Of a stretch of DNA of 64,000 nt, positions 42,901 through 55,420 are shown piece by piece (position 1 is the first letter of the stretch; every line of letters begins with the position of its first letter). This DNA is from Amoebophrya sp. A120 (Eukaryota > Sar > Dinophyceae > Syndiniales > Amoebophryaceae). Made by a program: the position numbers and the translations under genes. Below the pieces are notes generated by a model, which had not been told where the DNA came from, did not search any database, and worked only from the letters and a program-made list of their open reading frames with translations. Location: NCBI GenBank assembly GCA_905178155.1, contig CAJINV010000009.1:855415-919414 (forward strand), given 5' to 3'.

Positions 42901-45274
42901 TTAGTATGTGAAAAAGAAGATCATGTGAAAAGATATGAGCCATGAAGGAAACAGATCCAGTACGGCTTCTACCGTTGCAGCAGAAGCTCCTGCTTTTTCC
43001 GCACCGCTACCGAAGAAGTGCCACGCCAGCCCAAGGATCAACAAGCTGCACAACCCACCAACCATTTGCACGAGCGCCGTCCTGGACAAACAGATGCTGT
43101 CCGTAATCTTGAGAAAAGACGCATGAATTTGCCTAGAGCTTTAACACCCGTTAGCATGAGAAGTGGTGAATTTGTAGTGAATTTTGCATGACAAATTGCA
43201 GATGAGTCCGCCGGGACATTGTCCCTCTTGGCCTTCTGGGAAGTGGGTTCTGCACACCGCAAAAGTCAAGGCTTATGCGGCGGGCAACTTCTAGACATGG
43301 CCTGGGTGCCGTTCTTTGGCCATGTCTATTCGTCTCCCTGTGCTCGTATAAGAGCACTGCAGCAGCCGCGGCAAAGACGCCAAAAAGACAGTGCTGCGAA
43401 GCACATGCAATCAGGCAAGAAGGCGCGAAAGCAAGGGCAAAAGGACCAGGCCAAGAGCTCTGACGCGTCTATCCGGCAGGCGCGTGAGCTCTCCCGGCCT
43501 TTTCGGCAGAATATAAAGGGGCTGAGGGGGGCAGCAGAGGGCGCTTGCCTTTTCCCCTCGGCCCCACTTCCCAGGGCCTATTTGCGGACTTCCTTGAGCA
43601 CTTTTCTGCGCTAAAGTTTGCTTATCACGGTCGAAAAGGGGCGCCCGGTGAATTTTGGGGTGAATTTTGAAAAGGGCGGCGGTGAATTTTGGCCTCCGGC
43701 TCATGTTCAAAATGCGCTAGCGCATGGGAAACTCCGGGTTTTGGAGCTCCAGAAAAGTTTCAAAAAAAGGAAAAGTCCCAAAATTCACCAGGAGAATTCC
43801 TGACCTGGGAATCACGTCGAAGAAGACTCGAGGACCCGAACAAGATGAGGCAGGAACACAGCTGGGAAGAAGCAAGCTACAGAGCAAACAAGCAGGCGAT
43901 GCTAGCATCCATTGCAACATGTCTCCAGACATCCAAGCCGAGCCAGCCGGAACCCGTGAGAGCTACCCACTTAGATGCTCACCCAGTGCCCCTCTCCTGT
44001 TGAGGCTTCGGCCCCCTCCCTCTCGACCCACTATGAACTCCGCAGAGGCAGTGTTGTATTGTGAGACCGCCAGAGGCCGCCTTTACTTCTTGGCAACGCA
44101 CCAGGCAGCTGCAAAGACGTGCGTCTCTACTTTAGGCTCTGACAGTGAGCGTCACCATCCAAGTGACAGCCTTTCAACTACTTACACGGAACGCTGACTG
44201 CCTGGCGTCCTTCTCGCGCTCTTCATATGCCCTCTAATTCATGCATCATGCCACGCAATACAAATTCACTGCAAATTCACCCTTCTGTATGTTAACGACC
44301 GTCCAAGACATAACCATTTGCACGAACGCCGTCCTGGACAAACAGATGCTGTCCGTAATCTTGAGAAAAGAAACTTCTGGGGTTGCAGCCGACTGCAGCG
44401 AACTTGTACTCGCCGTCCTAGCATGCGTCGTGTCGTCCGCGACCGGTGGACGATTGCTGGCAGTCGGTGCATCATCATGTGCGCTTTCTGTTCGCTGCTC
44501 CCCCGACAATTTCGTACTAGTCCTTTGAGGACCTCCAATCAAGAGCTGAACCCCGTGCAGAAAATCGCTGCCCACCGCGGCAGAAATTTGCTGGAAAACA
44601 CTCCAGCTGGCAAACGGCGAGGGAAGTTTGTGCTCCCGGTCGTCGAACACCAAATACGGCTTTTCCCGGCGGAGCTTCGCTAGCACCACATCAGCTGCAG
44701 AAGGGTTTCCCGATAATTTCGTAGTGGAGCTGGTGCTGGAGCTGGTGTCACTTCCTCCTTGCTTCTCTTTCATCTTCCCAATCGCAATTGGTTTGGTGTT
44801 GTCTCGTAGTTGTCCTGCTGCAGCTTGTTTACTGTGCTGGAGGCTCGCCGTCTCGCTGGCACCCGACTCAACAAACTTGGTATTTTTAGTACGGTGCGGG
44901 TCCTCCTGCTCCTGCTGAGGATCGTGCCGATTATTTTTGCCATCCTTTGCGCGGTACTGGTAGTAGTTGTGTCGCCGCAACAGCAGGGCCGACTGTGCTG
45001 CGGTGGATTTACGTTGATGCTGTGCTGCTGAACTCACCGGCGAGGCATGATGCTGGTCGCTTGACGGTGTCAAAGCAGCAAGCACCTGGTGAGGATAGCT
45101 AATGGGAAAGGAGGCTGTCAGAAAGCAGACTGACCTCAACCTTCTTCCCTGATTTCGTCGCAGTTTCATCTTCGACGCAGCGCTTCGAGGTGCAGCGCCA
45201 AGTGAACGCTCACTATCACTACCCATTGCTGCTCTGCAGACAAAGAACTCAAACGTCGACATAGATGAATACAT
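42901..45274 (-). CDS. Unknown protein with C-terminal hydrophobic segment; intron flanked by duplicated exon sequence
   Basis: Two exons, about 45274-44312 and 43059-42901 (junction ambiguous over 60 bp), give roughly 374 residues. Three in-frame ATGs lie near the start (45274, 45262 and 45226); MKLRRNQGRR at 45169 looks like a signal start too. The middle is Ser/Gln-rich and disordered, then PYLVFDDREHKLPSPFASWS and QQISAAVGSDFLHGVQLLIGG look folded. The last exon encodes a membrane segment (VGGLCSLLILGLAWHFFGSG) and ends FFFTY. Its stop lies in a TACTAA context 19 bp before the next gene's ATG, so the two could be one transcript or even one gene. Family unknown. Confidence 0.6.
43060..43119 (-). 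repeat. Copy 1 of a 60-bp exon-derived direct repeat
   Basis: Identical to 44312-44371 except for one base. It encodes ITDSICLSRTALVQMV in the reading frame of the gene, so splicing anywhere in the pair gives the same protein apart from one Phe/Leu site. Confidence 0.9.
43134..44312 (-). mobile_element. Long TIR-bearing intron insert (1.18 kb), family eta
   Basis: Left end TAGAGCTTTAACACCCGTTA, right end the reverse of TATGTCTTGGACGGTCGTTA; the arms continue with about 75% identity over the next 40 bases (GGTGAATTTG, AGTGAATTT). Subterminal GCATGACA is present. No short target repeat is seen; instead the 60-bp exon-derived repeats flank it. No coding content recognised. Confidence 0.6.
44312..44371 (-). 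repeat. Copy 2 of a 60-bp exon-derived direct repeat
   Basis: Encodes ITDSICLSRTAFVQMV at the 3' end of the upstream exon. See the copy at 43060-43119. Confidence 0.9.
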
Positions 45275-46658
45275 AGGGATGAACCAAGCAGAACATGGTC
45301 CTTCTTATTTCTGGTAGCTTGCTCCTGAGCCTGACAAATTGTGTGATAAATTACTTGTGCTGTGCGTTTGGGTATCAATTTTGCATGCTTCCAATTTACC
45401 ACGAAGACGAGCACGAAGCCACATTCTTCAAATACTTGCGCGACCATGACATCACCCCTGGTCGCGATAAATGTCCCTCAACACCCTCACGAAATTTAAA
45501 GCGAAATAGAGGATGAGGAGTGACGATGCAAAAAAAGCATCAACGAAGACGATTCATTGAAACGATGGAGTCGTTTAATGCGAGCTATGTTGGCATCCGC
45601 TTTCCCGCCAGCATCGACGATAAGTTCCACCATTCTGACGAGAAACGAAATCGAACCGGAATCCATCGACTCACTCTTCGCTTTTCATCTCGTACTACTA
45701 CACAATTGCTTTCCATAGTTTGGAAGAAGGTCCGCAAAAGGACAAAAGTCCGGTATTTCTTTCGAAGTGCAAGTACTGACGAAGAAGTTTCAATAAAAAC
45801 TTTTTCATCTGGCACGTCAGTGATGAAACCGATGAAGGTGACGGTAGCTGCCAGAAACGGAACCAGACCGGGAGGAGAGTTTGTTTTTATCTTCAACTAT
45901 TGTACAAGAGAGGGCTCATTTTATTTCTCGGAAGTATTTCCATCGGTGAATCTGTCTGCGATGCACATACTAGCTGCTTCAAGTGCAGCGCCATCGTCCA
46001 CTTGTTGTTTACGATTTCGATTTTCTTTGCTGGTGTAGGTCCTGTTCTTGCACGTGCAAGAAGCAAGTGGTGAGTTTTCTAATGTCAATCCATTGCATAA
46101 AAGATAAAATCAAGTCCATTTGTAGAGTGTAATTTCACTTTGAGGTTAGCAAGTAGGTTTTCGCTCGGACAATACAGGTGGCCTTTCATTTTGGTGTACA
46201 ATTTTTTGCGCCTCTCGGATTCGAATTTGAATTTTATATTTATTGGGGTAAAAGTTGTACAAGCATACAGCATAGCAAAAATCTGTCAATATCACAGGGG
46301 TAGAAACAATATTCATACATAAGTAATAGATACCATACAGCGAGCGAAAAGCGTTTATTTACATACCAAAGCGGCTAATGAAACTAGGAGCGAGCACGAG
46401 TCGGCAGCTCCCTTCTGGAGGTTTTCATATGCATACAAAAATCATTTTATCGGAACTAAAACGCGGAATAGGTAAAGATTCATTTTGATTTTGAGCGTGA
46501 AATCTGTGTAAGTGTACGCGCATCGGCTTATTCACGCTCGGCGATTTTGGTTTTGAATGTCAATGTCTTAGTCTTTGAATATCACAATCAAATAAATCAT
46601 CCTCGCACGGAAAAGTTTCTAGAGCCTACATTTTTTGGAATTCCAGTTGTAAGGGGTC
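45275..46658. other. Intergenic; one unsupported plus-strand frame
   Basis: A plus-strand frame from ATG 45526 to 46038 (about 170 codons) has mixed composition without recognisable domains and would be the only plus-strand gene. I leave it uncalled. The rest is A/T-rich without features. Confidence 0.4.
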
Positions 46659-47120
46659 TCAGAAGAACCACGGCAGCTTGTCATATTCCCCGCCATGCTG
46701 CGTGTCGACGTTTTCGTGCACGGTGATGATGTTATTCACGCTGGCGTTTTCGACGTCGTTGCGCAGTTCCTTCTCCGAGTATTCCATCTTGTGTGCGTCG
46801 TGCTTTTTCCGCTCTAACATGGCTTTCCGAATCTGACCGCCTGAGTTGTAATGCTTCTCTGCTTTTTCCAGGTGCGTTAGCTCCTTTTCTTCCACGTTGT
46901 TAGGGTTCATATTGTTCAGAAGCACCGATTGGTGACTGGGAACCCGCTCGAACGGAACGGCCGACTCGCCCCAGCCTTGCGTCTGCAAGCCGGTCAACTC
47001 CTCCCACTTTTCGTCCATCCCGCCCTTGAGAACGTAGCGCGCTCCATCAACGCCCTCCTTGCGCCTGCCGTCGCCAGTTCCTGCTACATGAGGGTACAAT
47101 GCTTCCTGTTTGAGTTTCAT
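46659..47120 (-). CDS. Small soluble protein, unknown function
   Basis: Single exon, 153 residues from ATG. It is hydrophilic and rich in Glu, Lys and Asn, with a helical central stretch (NVEEKELTHLEKAEKHYNSG) and a short aromatic end (DKLPWFF). No signal peptide or membrane segment. The start lies 121 bp after the stop of the upstream giant gene. I do not recognise the family; length, clean start and protein-like composition support it as a gene. Confidence 0.65.
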   Translation of the reverse strand: MKLKQEALYPHVAGTGDGRRKEGVDGARYVLKGGMDEKWEELTGLQTQGWGESAVPFERVPSHQSVLLNNMNPNNVEEKELTHLEKAEKHYNSGGQIRKAMLERKKHDAHKMEYSEKELRNDVENASVNNIITVHENVDTQHGGEYDKLPWFF

Positions 47121-47241
47121 TTTGAGAGAACATTTATTTTTGTAGTTGAAACCACAACCAGTACTACTCCAACACCAAACGCAGGAGAAAAACGTTAAGG
47201 TTGTATCTCACATACTATCTACTTCATCCCTGTACACGCAA

Positions 47242-50200
47242 CTACCCTTTTTGGCAGGAGGTCGATGACCTCAAGGTGGGATCAAACGCGCACATCAACA
47301 GTGGTTTGGAAAGTGGAACTAAAAATGCAAAAAGTCGAACAAGTACCCTTGGATTGGCTTTTGCCTGTTCCCTCGTTTCCTTTGCTTTCAAATCCGCCAG
47401 GCTGCGGATTCTGTCCGTGGCTTCGGCTTGAGCCGCAGAGCGCGACGGAAACGAGGACAGCGGCGGTGGCTTTGGCTTGAGCAGTCCGTGCGGAGCGACG
47501 TAGTGATTCTTCGGCGCATCTTCGGGAGCGAAGTCGGCACTAACTTGGCTGCTAACCGGAATCCGGTGGACTGGTCCTTCGGGCTCCTCGTCCGAGGGAT
47601 GGTCTATGTGGTCTTTGCCCGTCATCTTTTTCTGCGAGGCCAGATAGGCCGCCGAAGCCTTGCTGTTAGACTTCTTGCTGTTTCCTTTGGCGAATTTGCC
47701 GTCGTAGTCGTCGCCTTCTTCAACCTCCGCGACCGTCAGTTCCCCTTCCGCAGACACCGACTTCTTCTTCGTCGAAGAGCGCACGCTCGGGCACCACGTC
47801 GACTTGGGGGCTGAAGCTGAGGATGAGTTTGAGTTCTGACTCTTAGCTCTATCCTCCTTCTCCTCGCTGGTCGTCCTGGTGGATCTCTTCTCATTTTTGG
47901 AGTCGCCCGCAGGACGATCAGCACCTCCTCCATCGTCGTCGTCATCGCCACTGTCGCTCTCGTCCGCGAGACCGGCGTCAAACACGCTCTCATCGCTGTC
48001 GGAGCTGCTGTCGTCGTTGCCTCCGAGCACGTCTTGCTGCAGGTGCGGCAGAAACGGCATGGCGGTCGGTTCCCGGATGTGCTTCCGTTCGTACATATGG
48101 TGATGCTCGTGTTTAAACGTGAACCACAAGAACCAGACGAACAAAAACACAATCATGCCGACGTAGAGGAAAATGGTGAGCCACGACACCAGTGCGCTGC
48201 CAACTTGGTTGTTGTAGGAATGCTTCGCGGCGTTGCTCGAATGCGCTGCGTCGGAAGAGAAAATTTCCTCCAGACTCGTCATGTTTGCGAGGGGACTTAT
48301 CGCGTACTGTGGCGGAAGGGACGTCGGGTCCAAGCACCGGATGCGCTGCATCTCGTTCTGGTACAGCTTGCTGATCACCGCGATGTCGTGCGGAAGGATG
48401 ACGAACTTCGCTGCGTTCAGCTTGCTAGTGCACGTGTGCATGCCTAAGAAGTCGTTCACAATCGTCGGGACCTGCCCCGTGCTGGCCGAAATGCGGGTGG
48501 CGCCAAGCTTCGTTGTTTCGGTCGACGCGGACTCTCCGGGTGCGGACTGGTCGAGACACAGGTAATTGCCGCACCCGTAGTACTCCGACCAGTGGAGTTT
48601 GTCCTGCGCCTCGTCGCCGTCCTCGTCAAAAACGCCATCGGGGGGGCGAACACAGGCAACGCGCACGATCCAGTACAAGTTGTCGTTCTCATTCCGGATG
48701 TTGGCGCTAGCCGACGTGTCTGTGCTGTACCGATGGTTGGGCTGCAGGATGAACTTGTACTTCAGCGCGGCTGGGTCCGTCATGGTCACTCTGCGCGCGT
48801 CCTGCAGAAAGCCGTTGGCGGCAACGGAGACCTCACCGCGGCCGACCAGCTGGTCGTTGGTGTCGAGCAGATACTTGCTGGAGTAGAGCGACACTTTCAA
48901 GTCGCAGGTCGTCGGATCCTTGTAAGCTACTTCGGATGGGTAGCGAACCACTCCCTCTGGCTTTAGTGTCCAGCCCTGGAATTGCAGCGTGTTTGCGGCG
49001 GTCGAATCGATCACCGGACACTTTTTCTGCGTCTCTGTGGGCGACACACCCATCCGGTAGGGGTACTCGACGACCGAGGAGGAATAACCACCAGTGCTAG
49101 TGCTGCTATTGCTACCAACGTCGAAGGTTGGCAGCATGCCCGGGCACACTTGCAGCCTGGTCAACACTTCGTTCGTCTTGGTAATCAGCAGCGCGCTGTT
49201 CTTCGTGAACACGTCGTTCTTCTCGTCCGACAGATCAAAATCGAGCATCGGGCGCTTTCCCTGGTAGCAGTACTTCAGGGTCTTTTGGTCTACACAGTAA
49301 AACAAATGCGCGTGGAAGGCTTGCGCCTCGACGAATTTCGTCTTGCTCCGCCACGACACCAGCCTGCTGTTCGCGATGGACGCCGGAAGCTGCTTCTCCT
49401 CGTCACCAGCGCTGTCGCAATCGAAGCGCACGTAAAGCTGCTCCGAGATCGGGATGCAATGCTGTTTGGCAAGCCGCTCGTTGTGGAACGTGACGTCGGG
49501 CGGCGGCGACACAGGGTTCGCTGACACTTGGGCAGAGCCAGCCCCTACTAGCAGCCCGCAGCCGGGACCCCTCCAGAGCTGGAAATCCAACCGCGTGCCG
49601 CCGCAACTGTATTTGTATTTCAAGGTTAAAGTAAATTGTCTTTGTGAAGGGCTTGGGCTTGGGGATCAGAGTCGCATCATCGAGATCGATCTGCTGCTGG
49701 ACGAAAAAACACGACGAAATGCAACACTGAAGCAATAGAAAAACGAAAACATCATATGTAGAGACTATACAAGTTCACTTTCATAGAGAAGAAAACGGGC
49801 GTTGCCATGTCCAGCCGGTGCGTCGCGCACTCATGCAGCGCGTGCGCCTCTACGGCGGGCGTCATTTTGTCGTTCGTAATCTTGCATTTATCGTCGGAGT
49901 AGAAGTGCGCGCTCGCGGACGTGGACGTGCTCGCGTTCCAGATCGTGTGGTAGACCAGCGATCGCATCAAGCGTGTCCCACCAGGAAGAGACCCGAGTGC
50001 GACTTTAGCCGGCGAGGCCGAGACAGATGTTGCATTACTGAAATTGGACGTATTATTTGCAGAAGATGCGTTCTTCGTCCTTTCTATCAATGTTCGTCCC
50101 GTATGCCCGAATAGAGCACCAGCAGACTCGGCATGTCGAGATGTTTCTGCATCAAGACTAGCACTAGAAGCAGGCTGTGATACGAAGCCAGATTCGAGGT

Positions 50201-52331
50201 CGGCCGTGGATTTTTCCGTGTCGTCTCTTGTGTCGTTCTGGTTCTGCTTCTGCTTCTGTGCCGCTGAAATAGAGCTTCGCCTGGAGTCTGCATCGAAATC
50301 CTGATCACTTCCGTGAGAGGACGCTGTGGAGGTAGTTTTGCTACTTGCACTTCCCACGTCACCAGGCAGCAGCTCCTGTTCAACTGAAGACCCCGCTTTT
50401 TTCTCTGCGACAATTGGGTAATCAATGATGCCATCCTCGTCTGATGAGTCCTCATCCGGCGTAGGCGCGTCGGTCATTTCGTCCGTCCCGGGTTGTTCCA
50501 TGATCTTCTGCTGCTCCGCTTCAGCTTCTCCGCTGGGGCTGCTATTTTGTTTATCGTCTTCCTCTTCCGAAAAGCGATATTCGTCGTCGTCGTTCTGGTC
50601 GCGCACAAAATCTGCTGATTCCTCCTGTTCTTCTTGTTCCTCGTCATCTTGATCAAACATACCGTAATCTCGTGATGTGTCTGCCGCTTCGCTCTCGTCG
50701 CTATTCGAATGTCTTTGCTGTACGACGTCGCCCTGGCTGTCCAAGGCTGTTGACTCATCTAGATCACGATCTTCTGTGTCGTCCCGTCGCCGACTTCCAA
50801 GCAGCTGATTTGCTTTTGCTTGGTTCAATTTCTGAGGCGAGCGCGGCCTCGCCTGTCCGTCCCGACCACGCAGCCCGGCTGGCGCACTCCCAGTTGAAGT
50901 TGTCTCTTTCGACACGGACACGTCTCCCTTTTGATTATCGTGATGTTCCTTCTCTTTGCTGCGGTAGCCACGTAAGAGGGACTTTGCTCTCGTCCGTGCG
51001 GATTCTCGTACAGCTACAGATGCTGTCGCCCCTTCCTGGTCTCTGAGGAACAGCTCCTCTTGCGAGTCAACATCCACATTCATTGTTGCATCTCGATTTT
51101 CGTTTTCGTCCACCTCATCAAATTTTGATGAAGTAGCTCGACGCACTAGTTTTCGCAGTGGCTTCGGTGACGCTTCTGTTGCGATTCCTTTCTTGCCGAG
51201 TGTGATTTTTGTGGCCTGGTGTCCGGATGAAGATGCTCGTAGAGATGTTTTTGCACCGCGATGCTGGAGCAGCATGTTCGCTTCTCGCTCAGCTGCTCTT
51301 TCAACGTCTTGCTGTGGGCCAGACGAATCAGGAAAGATCATCACGTCTGGCTCTTCATAGTCGGGTAAAGGATCTTCGTCGTAGTCTCGTCGCCGCCACC
51401 GTGGCTGCAGAAGCGAATTAGAGTACAGATCTGCAGTTTTTTGCTTTTGCGCTTTCCGCACTCCTGCAGGTTTTATTATCACTTCGTGCGGTTTCTTACT
51501 GCTGGTTGTTCGTACTACGTGCTCCACTTTTCCACCTTTGGTGTTGCCACTATAGTTCAAACTTTGTGTCCTACCAGTGGCCGATTTTTTCTTGGAATTC
51601 GATGAAAGACTACTGGAAGGCCTCTTTCCTGACTTCAACTTCTTTGCTGTTGCCGTTGTCTTTTCCGCTGATACTACGGAAGATTTTTGTTTTTTTGTAA
51701 CCTGCGCTGCCGTTGAATGCCCTGTTTTCGTTTCATGGTTTTGTATTCTACCGACCTTCGACTTCGTCCTGCTCCTACTACTTGTTTCGACCAAACGAGG
51801 ACCATGTTTGCTGTCATCCGTTTTCCGACTTCGAGATGGAGCTGCGCTTTCGCCGGCCTTGCCAGTCGATCTGACCGGGAGACGATTAGATTCCTGTCTC
51901 AGATCAGGTCCACTAGTCTTCTTCGATGCTGCTGCGCCACTGCTGGTAGAGCCCGTAGTCCTCCTCGGGGAGGTACTTTTCGCCGAAGACGCAACTGCTT
52001 CCCTTTTTTTCTGCAACTCCTGCAACAGGGACTTGGCAAGTGATTTTCGTTTTGCCGGGTTGCGTTCGCGCTTCACCTTCTCTTGCAACGAGTTCACGAG
52101 CTGCAAAACAGAAGATGCGGCAGGAGCGCTCGCTTCTGTCGATGCACCGGTCGCGGTCTGGTGGGCGCTTTCGGATGCATGCCTGGTTTCCACTGATGCT
52201 GTGCTGCCTGCAACAAACAAAGGGAATACGATGACAGCAACATGGAGCACAGCCATCAAGGCCCGAGCTCCTCGAGCCAGAACGCTAAGATTGCGACTGG
52301 CTGCAGCTGCTGAAGAGCGGGGAGCCATCAT
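47242..52331 (-). CDS. Large type I membrane protein, cysteine-containing ectodomain, unknown function
   Basis: Two exons, 52331-49771 and 49606-47242, give 1641 residues. The start is the double ATG of MMAPRSSAAAASRNL, followed by a hydrophobic segment (ALMAVLHVAVIVFPLFVAG). Residues 50-760 are disordered, rich in Ser/Glu/Lys. From about 780 a Cys-containing region reads as folded ectodomain (DDKCKITNDKMTPA, CGGTRLDFQLWRGPGCG, further Cys pairs to about 1290). One membrane segment lies near 1326-1350 (LTIFLYVGMIVFLFVWFLWF), then a His-rich and acidic tail. The canonical intron (donor AACTT|GTATAG, acceptor ATACAG|TTGCGG) fuses two long frames that might otherwise be read as two genes; the fused ectodomain supports the join. 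Family not recognised. Confidence 0.72.
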
Positions 52332-53240
52332 TTGTTTATGTTTGAGGTGGATTTGTCTTTTCTGCTTAGAGTAGAACAAACATGCAGAAGACAGCACTAG
52401 TTCGATCAGGCACAAGGAACTAAAGCTATGTATTCATTGTGTGAATACATAGAAGATACAAACCAAACTACATCGGTTGTGTACTTTCACCACAGTTTTT
52501 GTTTCGTTTGTAATTTGCAAACAGATTGTGGTAAACAGAAATACACCATCAAAGCACGGCGGAGACGCGATTCCACGATCTGGACGACGAGTCAACGACA
52601 ATGCGATCGCTAGTAGAAAACGAACACGAAGTACGAAATCAACGACAATGAGAAAGTGCGCCCTCTCAGTTCTAAAAAGCCCTCTTTTGTCTCGCTACCG
52701 AGTGGATCACGTTCACGATCTGTAAGTGGACTATCTCATGCGCTACCATTATTCGATTTCGAAGCGAGACATCAATAAGAATAACGAAACCGAAAGTAGA
52801 AAAAAGAGTGGCGATTATGACAATATACCATAGAGGCCGTGGTTTCATACAGTTTTCGACTTGTGTCGAATTTCGAAAACTTCCGTTGCAAAAGCGGAGC
52901 GAAGAGCACGTCGCAGGGAAAGCTTCATCCAACGATGAACAAGAGCATGGCGCACTTCGGTAGAAGTTGAAATGTGGTCTCAATTGCCTTGCTCATGAGC
53001 TTGACTGAGGACCATCGATAACGATTGAGATCGTTGAGGAGAGAGTTATCATGTTGTAAGACTAAGACATACACATATTCATATAATTTTGCGTATGCTT
53101 CAAAATAAAACCTTGCTCTTCGTGTCGCTTGAGGTGGTGTATCAACAAATCGGTTTTTGGTTACCAAGATGAAGTTCAAGATTCAAAGGACGAATGAATC
53201 CAGCTCCGTGGTGTGGAAGTGCTTGTTCTTCACAAATGGT
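52332..53240. other. Intergenic, no supported gene
   Basis: Presumed promoter of the giant membrane protein gene and 3' flank of the MMTAG2-like gene. Short frames only. Confidence 0.5.
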
Positions 53241-54591
53241 CTATCCCGTCGAGGAGCTAGAATCCGAACTGCTGTCACTATCGGACGAGTTGTCACGCCG
53301 GTAGCGGTTTAGTTGCTCGCGCCTTCTCTTCTTTGCCTTCTTCTCATCTTTTCGAACCTTCTTCTCCCGCTTCTTTTCTTTTTTCTTTTCTTTTTTGACC
53401 TTCTTCTGGCGCTTTTTTTCCGCCTTCTTTTCCTTCTTCAATTTCTTCTGTTCCTCCTTTGTCAGCCTAGGTTTCGGATCGGGTACTTTCTGCACGGGGA
53501 GTTTTGCCGAGGCGTTCGCGGGTGGGGCCATGGCGTCCGGATGGGGGGCTTTCCTAGGAATAAGTGGCGGGGTGTTTTGATCGCGACTTTCCCCGCTGTT
53601 GTCTCTGCTGATGTTTGCCGCTGCCGTTGCGGACGAGGACGACGAGGACCCTCCTGCACCATTGTTCGCATTCTGCTGTTCCTCTGGTTTCACATTCCCA
53701 GACTTTCCGAGTCTTTTCGGCGATTTCCGGTCGTTCTTCAGGTCTTTCATCATGTCCTCATCGTTCGCTGAAGCTGCGGCCATGGTGCCCAATGGAACAG
53801 ATGCCGTTGACCCGCCCCCGCCGTACTTGCGCAGCAGCTCCTCCTTCTTCTTTCGCGCCGCGGCTTCCGAATTTTCGTCGTCGTTTCCACCGAATCCTGG
53901 TGGCAGCGCCGCGCCGTGCCTCTGCGCCTCAACCCCGGTCATCTTTCCGGTAGTCTCGCCGTCGACGAGGGCGTCCGTCAGCCCATACAATTTCGCCTTC
54001 TTCAGCTCCAACTCCTCGCTTCGGTGCGCGGCGAAACCGAGCCCCTTGACGGTAAAGTCGGCGCCTTCCTGCGCGCCATCGGGGTCTTCGACCTCCATGT
54101 CCTCTTTCGAGAGTGCCTGCTTCATCTCCTCCGCTGTCAGCCGCTGCTTGGAAAGGAGTAGCTTCTTTGGCTTCTGCCCCAACGCTTCGGCGAAAAGCTG
54201 GTCTTCGAACTCCTTGATCGTGTTTTGCTCCTCTTGTCTCGATTTCGCGTCCCCGCGATTGTACTGCCACCAATCGGAACGGTTGAACGAGCCTGAATGA
54301 GTTGTAAAATGGTCTTTACAATGGGAAAATGCGGAGCAAAAAAAACCGAGGCAAAATTCGTTCACGCAGCACTAATTGCTCTTTACTTGAGATGATCAGC
54401 GCATCAACTACAAACAATAGAAAACGTCAAATTATACTCATCTTTCCCATGGTGCCCACCTTGACTGAGGCACCCAGGTAGGCCTCCCGGTCCTTCCATG
54501 CGTGGTTTTTGATGGAGTCCCAGTTGAAATTCTCGGTACCACCACGGGCACCATCCCGAATGCGGTTCTGATGCCATGACAAGTCCGCCAT
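53241..54591 (-). CDS. MMTAG2-like protein (multiple myeloma tumor-associated protein 2 family)
   Basis: Two exons, 54591-54438 and 54292-53241, give 401 residues from ATG. The N terminus carries the family signature: an RGG-type start (IRDGARGGTENFNWDSIK) followed by KDREAYLGASVKVG, and after the intron SDWWQYNRGD and IKEFEDQLFAEALG. The C-terminal 90 residues are almost only Lys, Arg and Glu, typical of nucleolar or splicing-associated members. The human protein is nucleolar and poorly understood; an RNA-related nuclear role here is inference. The intron is canonical (ATGA|GTATAA, CATTCAG|GCTC), 145 bp, in frame. Confidence 0.85.
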
Positions 54592-55420
54592 TTTGTTTGA
54601 TTCTTAGTCTGAAAAGGAAAAAAAACTTACTCAAACTAACTGCTGCTTGTCTGTTCTAGAATGGAGCTGTCGTTTTCTGTGTGCGACGTGGAAATAGTTC
54701 AGTCATGGGAGATCGAATTCAATATATGTCGTTGGGGCTGCTGGGGGATAAACACAACTTGTTCTATTCACGGGTGGTCCTGAAAACGAACTGTTTGCAA
54801 TTGAATGCGATTGACTCGATTTTGATTGGTGGTCCGGACGAAAACAAGTGTTTTTCCTTGGTCGTGTGCTCAGCACATGAAAAAAGTTTAAAATTGTATA
54901 AAACAAAAAATACAAAGCAAATGCGACTTACAAGGTTGTGCTGGTTAAGGATCATTCTTCAATTTTTCCCGAGGATCTTTAGATCAGTGTCATTTTCCTG
55001 TATACGGATTTTATTTGCTATTTCGCAAAACGGATCTCTACTTTTGTTTCATCTCACGACAGTCATATTGATGTGCGGTTTTCTTTTTTCCTTGTGTATG
55101 TTGTCTCTGAACATTTTGGTATCAATCGGTCGGGATGAGGCGGCCTGCAGCCTGCTGCTCTACTTGCTTATTTCTATATGGACCACTCAGCTGTTGCCTC
55201 GGCTACTCGTGCTATCAAACAATGTATGACGCACGGCAAGGCACAGCAACCGAAGGAAACTTACTGCGTATACAATCCAGTTACAGCTCTACAAGGGGTC
55301 ACTGCGTCCACGTTCTGCTGCTAGTTAGTACTTTGAGTTTGACCTGAGGCATCGGTTTCTCGGAAACGGATAACCCATCTCCCCGTGATCCGTCTCGTTA
55401 AGCTTTCTTGCAGTCCCCTG
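54592..55420. other. Intergenic; hydrophobic plus-strand frame not called
   Basis: A plus-strand frame from about 54705 to 55229 encodes several Leu/Ile/Phe-rich stretches. A/T-rich DNA gives such frames by chance, and it is opposite in direction to every supported gene. It also holds the presumed promoter of the MMTAG2-like gene. Confidence 0.4.

Noticed and set aside
49403-49741. Separate start (MMFSFFYCFSVAF) for the second half of the 47.2-52.3 kb gene
   Set aside because: It runs into a stop before reaching the long frame, whereas a GT-AG intron at 49607-49770 joins both long frames without a shift.
54681-55229. Possible multi-pass membrane protein on the plus strand
   Set aside because: A/T-rich DNA gives Leu/Ile/Phe-rich frames by chance; start is weak, and no domain or homologous neighbour supports it.
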